From assembly GCA_023412495.1 (NCBI GenBank), contig JAEYNP010000007.1, positions 133,672-197,671 of the forward strand: 64,000 bases of DNA. Direction: 5' to 3'. Positions 63,355 through 64,000 of this stretch are shown here, in pieces (positions within the stretch are counted from its first letter, which is position 1; the number at the start of each line of letters is the position of its first letter). The position numbers and the translations under genes were made by a program. The stretch is from Pseudomonadota bacterium (GTDB taxonomy: Bacteria > Desulfobacterota > Desulfobulbia > Desulfobulbales > Desulfocapsaceae). The notes under the pieces were generated by a model, which saw only the letters and a list, made by a program, of their open reading frames with translations, was not told the origin of the DNA and searched no databases.

Positions 63355-63831
63355 GGGAATCACGATCAGGAAGTGGAGTAGGGGGTCCGCAAGGATGGTC
63401 GCGGCAATTTTTTCCAACGTAGAATCTTCCCGTTAGGAGGGTATTAAAAATTGATTTCGAATCGGTGGGGATCCCGCATCTCTGCGGGCAACCGGAAGAA
63501 ATCTTTCGCTCACCGCTCACCTGTTGAAAGATCCTAGAAGACTCGTCCTACTCTGTTTGAGAATTCAACGTTTGCTGCGGGATACTTCTGCTGTTCTATC
63601 CTCGGGGCAGGCTATCCCCGAGTAACGCTGCTGCAAATGGTCTTAAGAAGTACGGGCCCTGTCGAACTCTAATACCGATGAGCTTTTTAGGTTCTCGGTT
63701 TACCATCGCAAATGCGAGTGTTCAGGTTGCAGAAACCTTGACGTTGGATTTGCGCATTGCTAGATTCTGCGTTGCGAAACTGTACCTCAATGATACGCAG
63801 TGTATGAACGGACTAAGAAGAGGGAAATCCT
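63355..63831. other. Intergenic region upstream of the glycosyltransferase
   Basis: No gene is supported. A 63-codon frame at 63678-63869 has no ribosome-binding site and no family signature. The region presumably contains the glycosyltransferase promoter. Confidence 0.5.
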
Positions 63832-63895
63832 ATGGACACTTTTCAACTACAGGCGGACGCGGAGAGTAAGCTCATTACCTTAAAATTCAACGGTA
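63832..63895 (+). CDS. Short 5' exon of an interrupted gene
   Basis: ATG 63832 follows GAGGGAAATCCT and reads MDTFQLQADAESKLITLKFNG before meeting GTGCG at 63896. Reading on gives a stop after 31 codons. The frame looks like a coding start interrupted by the putative intron. The gene cannot be named. Confidence 0.4.
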
Positions 63896-64000
63896 GTGCG
63901 CCAAGCACAGCTTGGCGCTTCTTATAGGGTGCCCTGCTTAAGTTCCTGGGCAGGAAGTCCTTATCGGGCAAAGTCTAACCAACAGCCCGTACCGAGTGTT
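63896..64000 (+). mobile_element. Probable group II intron, 5' end only
   Basis: The sequence begins GTGCGCCAAG, pairs as GCGCCAAG..CTTGGCGC, then has TTATAGGGTG and further GC stems (CCTGGGCAGG, GGGCAAAGTCTAACC...GCCCGT). GTGCG at the 5' splice site with TATAGGGTG is typical of bacterial group II introns, domain I. The intron body and any reverse transcriptase lie beyond the window, so this is a tentative call. Confidence 0.5.

Noticed and set aside
63678..63869. A 63-codon frame near the right end
   Set aside because: No ribosome-binding site or similarity; it overlaps the better supported start at 63832.

Overview
The window looks like a chromosomal segment of a sulfate-reducing or related anaerobic Desulfobacterota bacterium (Desulfobulbales-like). 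This is inferred from gene content: PAS/HDOD/EAL signalling proteins, CrtI-like oxidoreductases beside type II fatty-acid genes, and a complete bacterial C-P lyase locus. No rRNA, tRNA, CRISPR array or intact insertion sequence was seen, so the taxonomic guess is soft. The sequence is moderately GC-rich. The stretch around 53.3-54.6 kb is visibly AT-richer.

0-6.5 kb (minus strand): a compact lipid/polyketide-like cluster (ketosynthase, acyl carrier protein, two phytoene-desaturase-like FAD enzymes, ketoacyl reductase, and a dehydratase cut by the window edge), with an SH3-domain envelope protein upstream. 7-25.5 kb: mostly housekeeping genes. These are a HEAT-like/cNMP-binding/PilZ fusion coupled to a tRNA-dihydrouridine synthase and a phasin-like protein, then murJ, an EF-G paralogue, mogA, purM, mgtE, a DegQ-like protease, a CorC/CNNM-type protein, pepA, a receiver-GAF-adenylate cyclase, an S4 protein and a lipoprotein. 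25.7-36 kb: a signalling block with two PAS histidine kinases, two near-twin receiver-HDOD proteins, a receiver with a degenerate HD-GYP domain and a PAS-GGDEF-EAL-receiver protein. Several catalytic sites are degenerate, which suggests receptor or scaffold roles.

36.6-53.3 kb: a phosphonate-use island. The regulator phnF is divergent from phnG-H-I-J-K-L-M, a hexapeptide acyltransferase, phnN and a DUF1045 2H-phosphoesterase. An arsR/permease pair on the opposite strand follows, then the transporter phnC-D-E with a second phnM, then a thioredoxin-type arsenate reductase. phnP and phnO are absent, and the 2H-phosphoesterase may replace PhnP. 54.6-63.4 kb continues a phosphorus-sparing theme with an OlsF-like bifunctional acyltransferase (ornithine lipids), a secreted 5'-nucleotidase and a PIN-PhoH ATPase, then a large membrane protein and a GT2 glycosyltransferase. 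The last ~100 bases look like the 5' end of a group II intron interrupting a short reading frame.

The intergenic spaces hold at least five families of palindromic repeats. Family A (~155 bp, seven copies, both orientations) is a long imperfect hairpin with a terminator-like tail. Family B (four copies, ~120-145 bp) shares an AT-rich core between complementary ends. Family C (two copies) and family D (GTAGGGTGC type) are shorter. A 226-bp MITE-like element fills exactly the space between the hexapeptide-protein stop codon and the phnN start codon. These repeats, together with the phosphonate island and the lipid cluster, are the least ordinary parts of the window.
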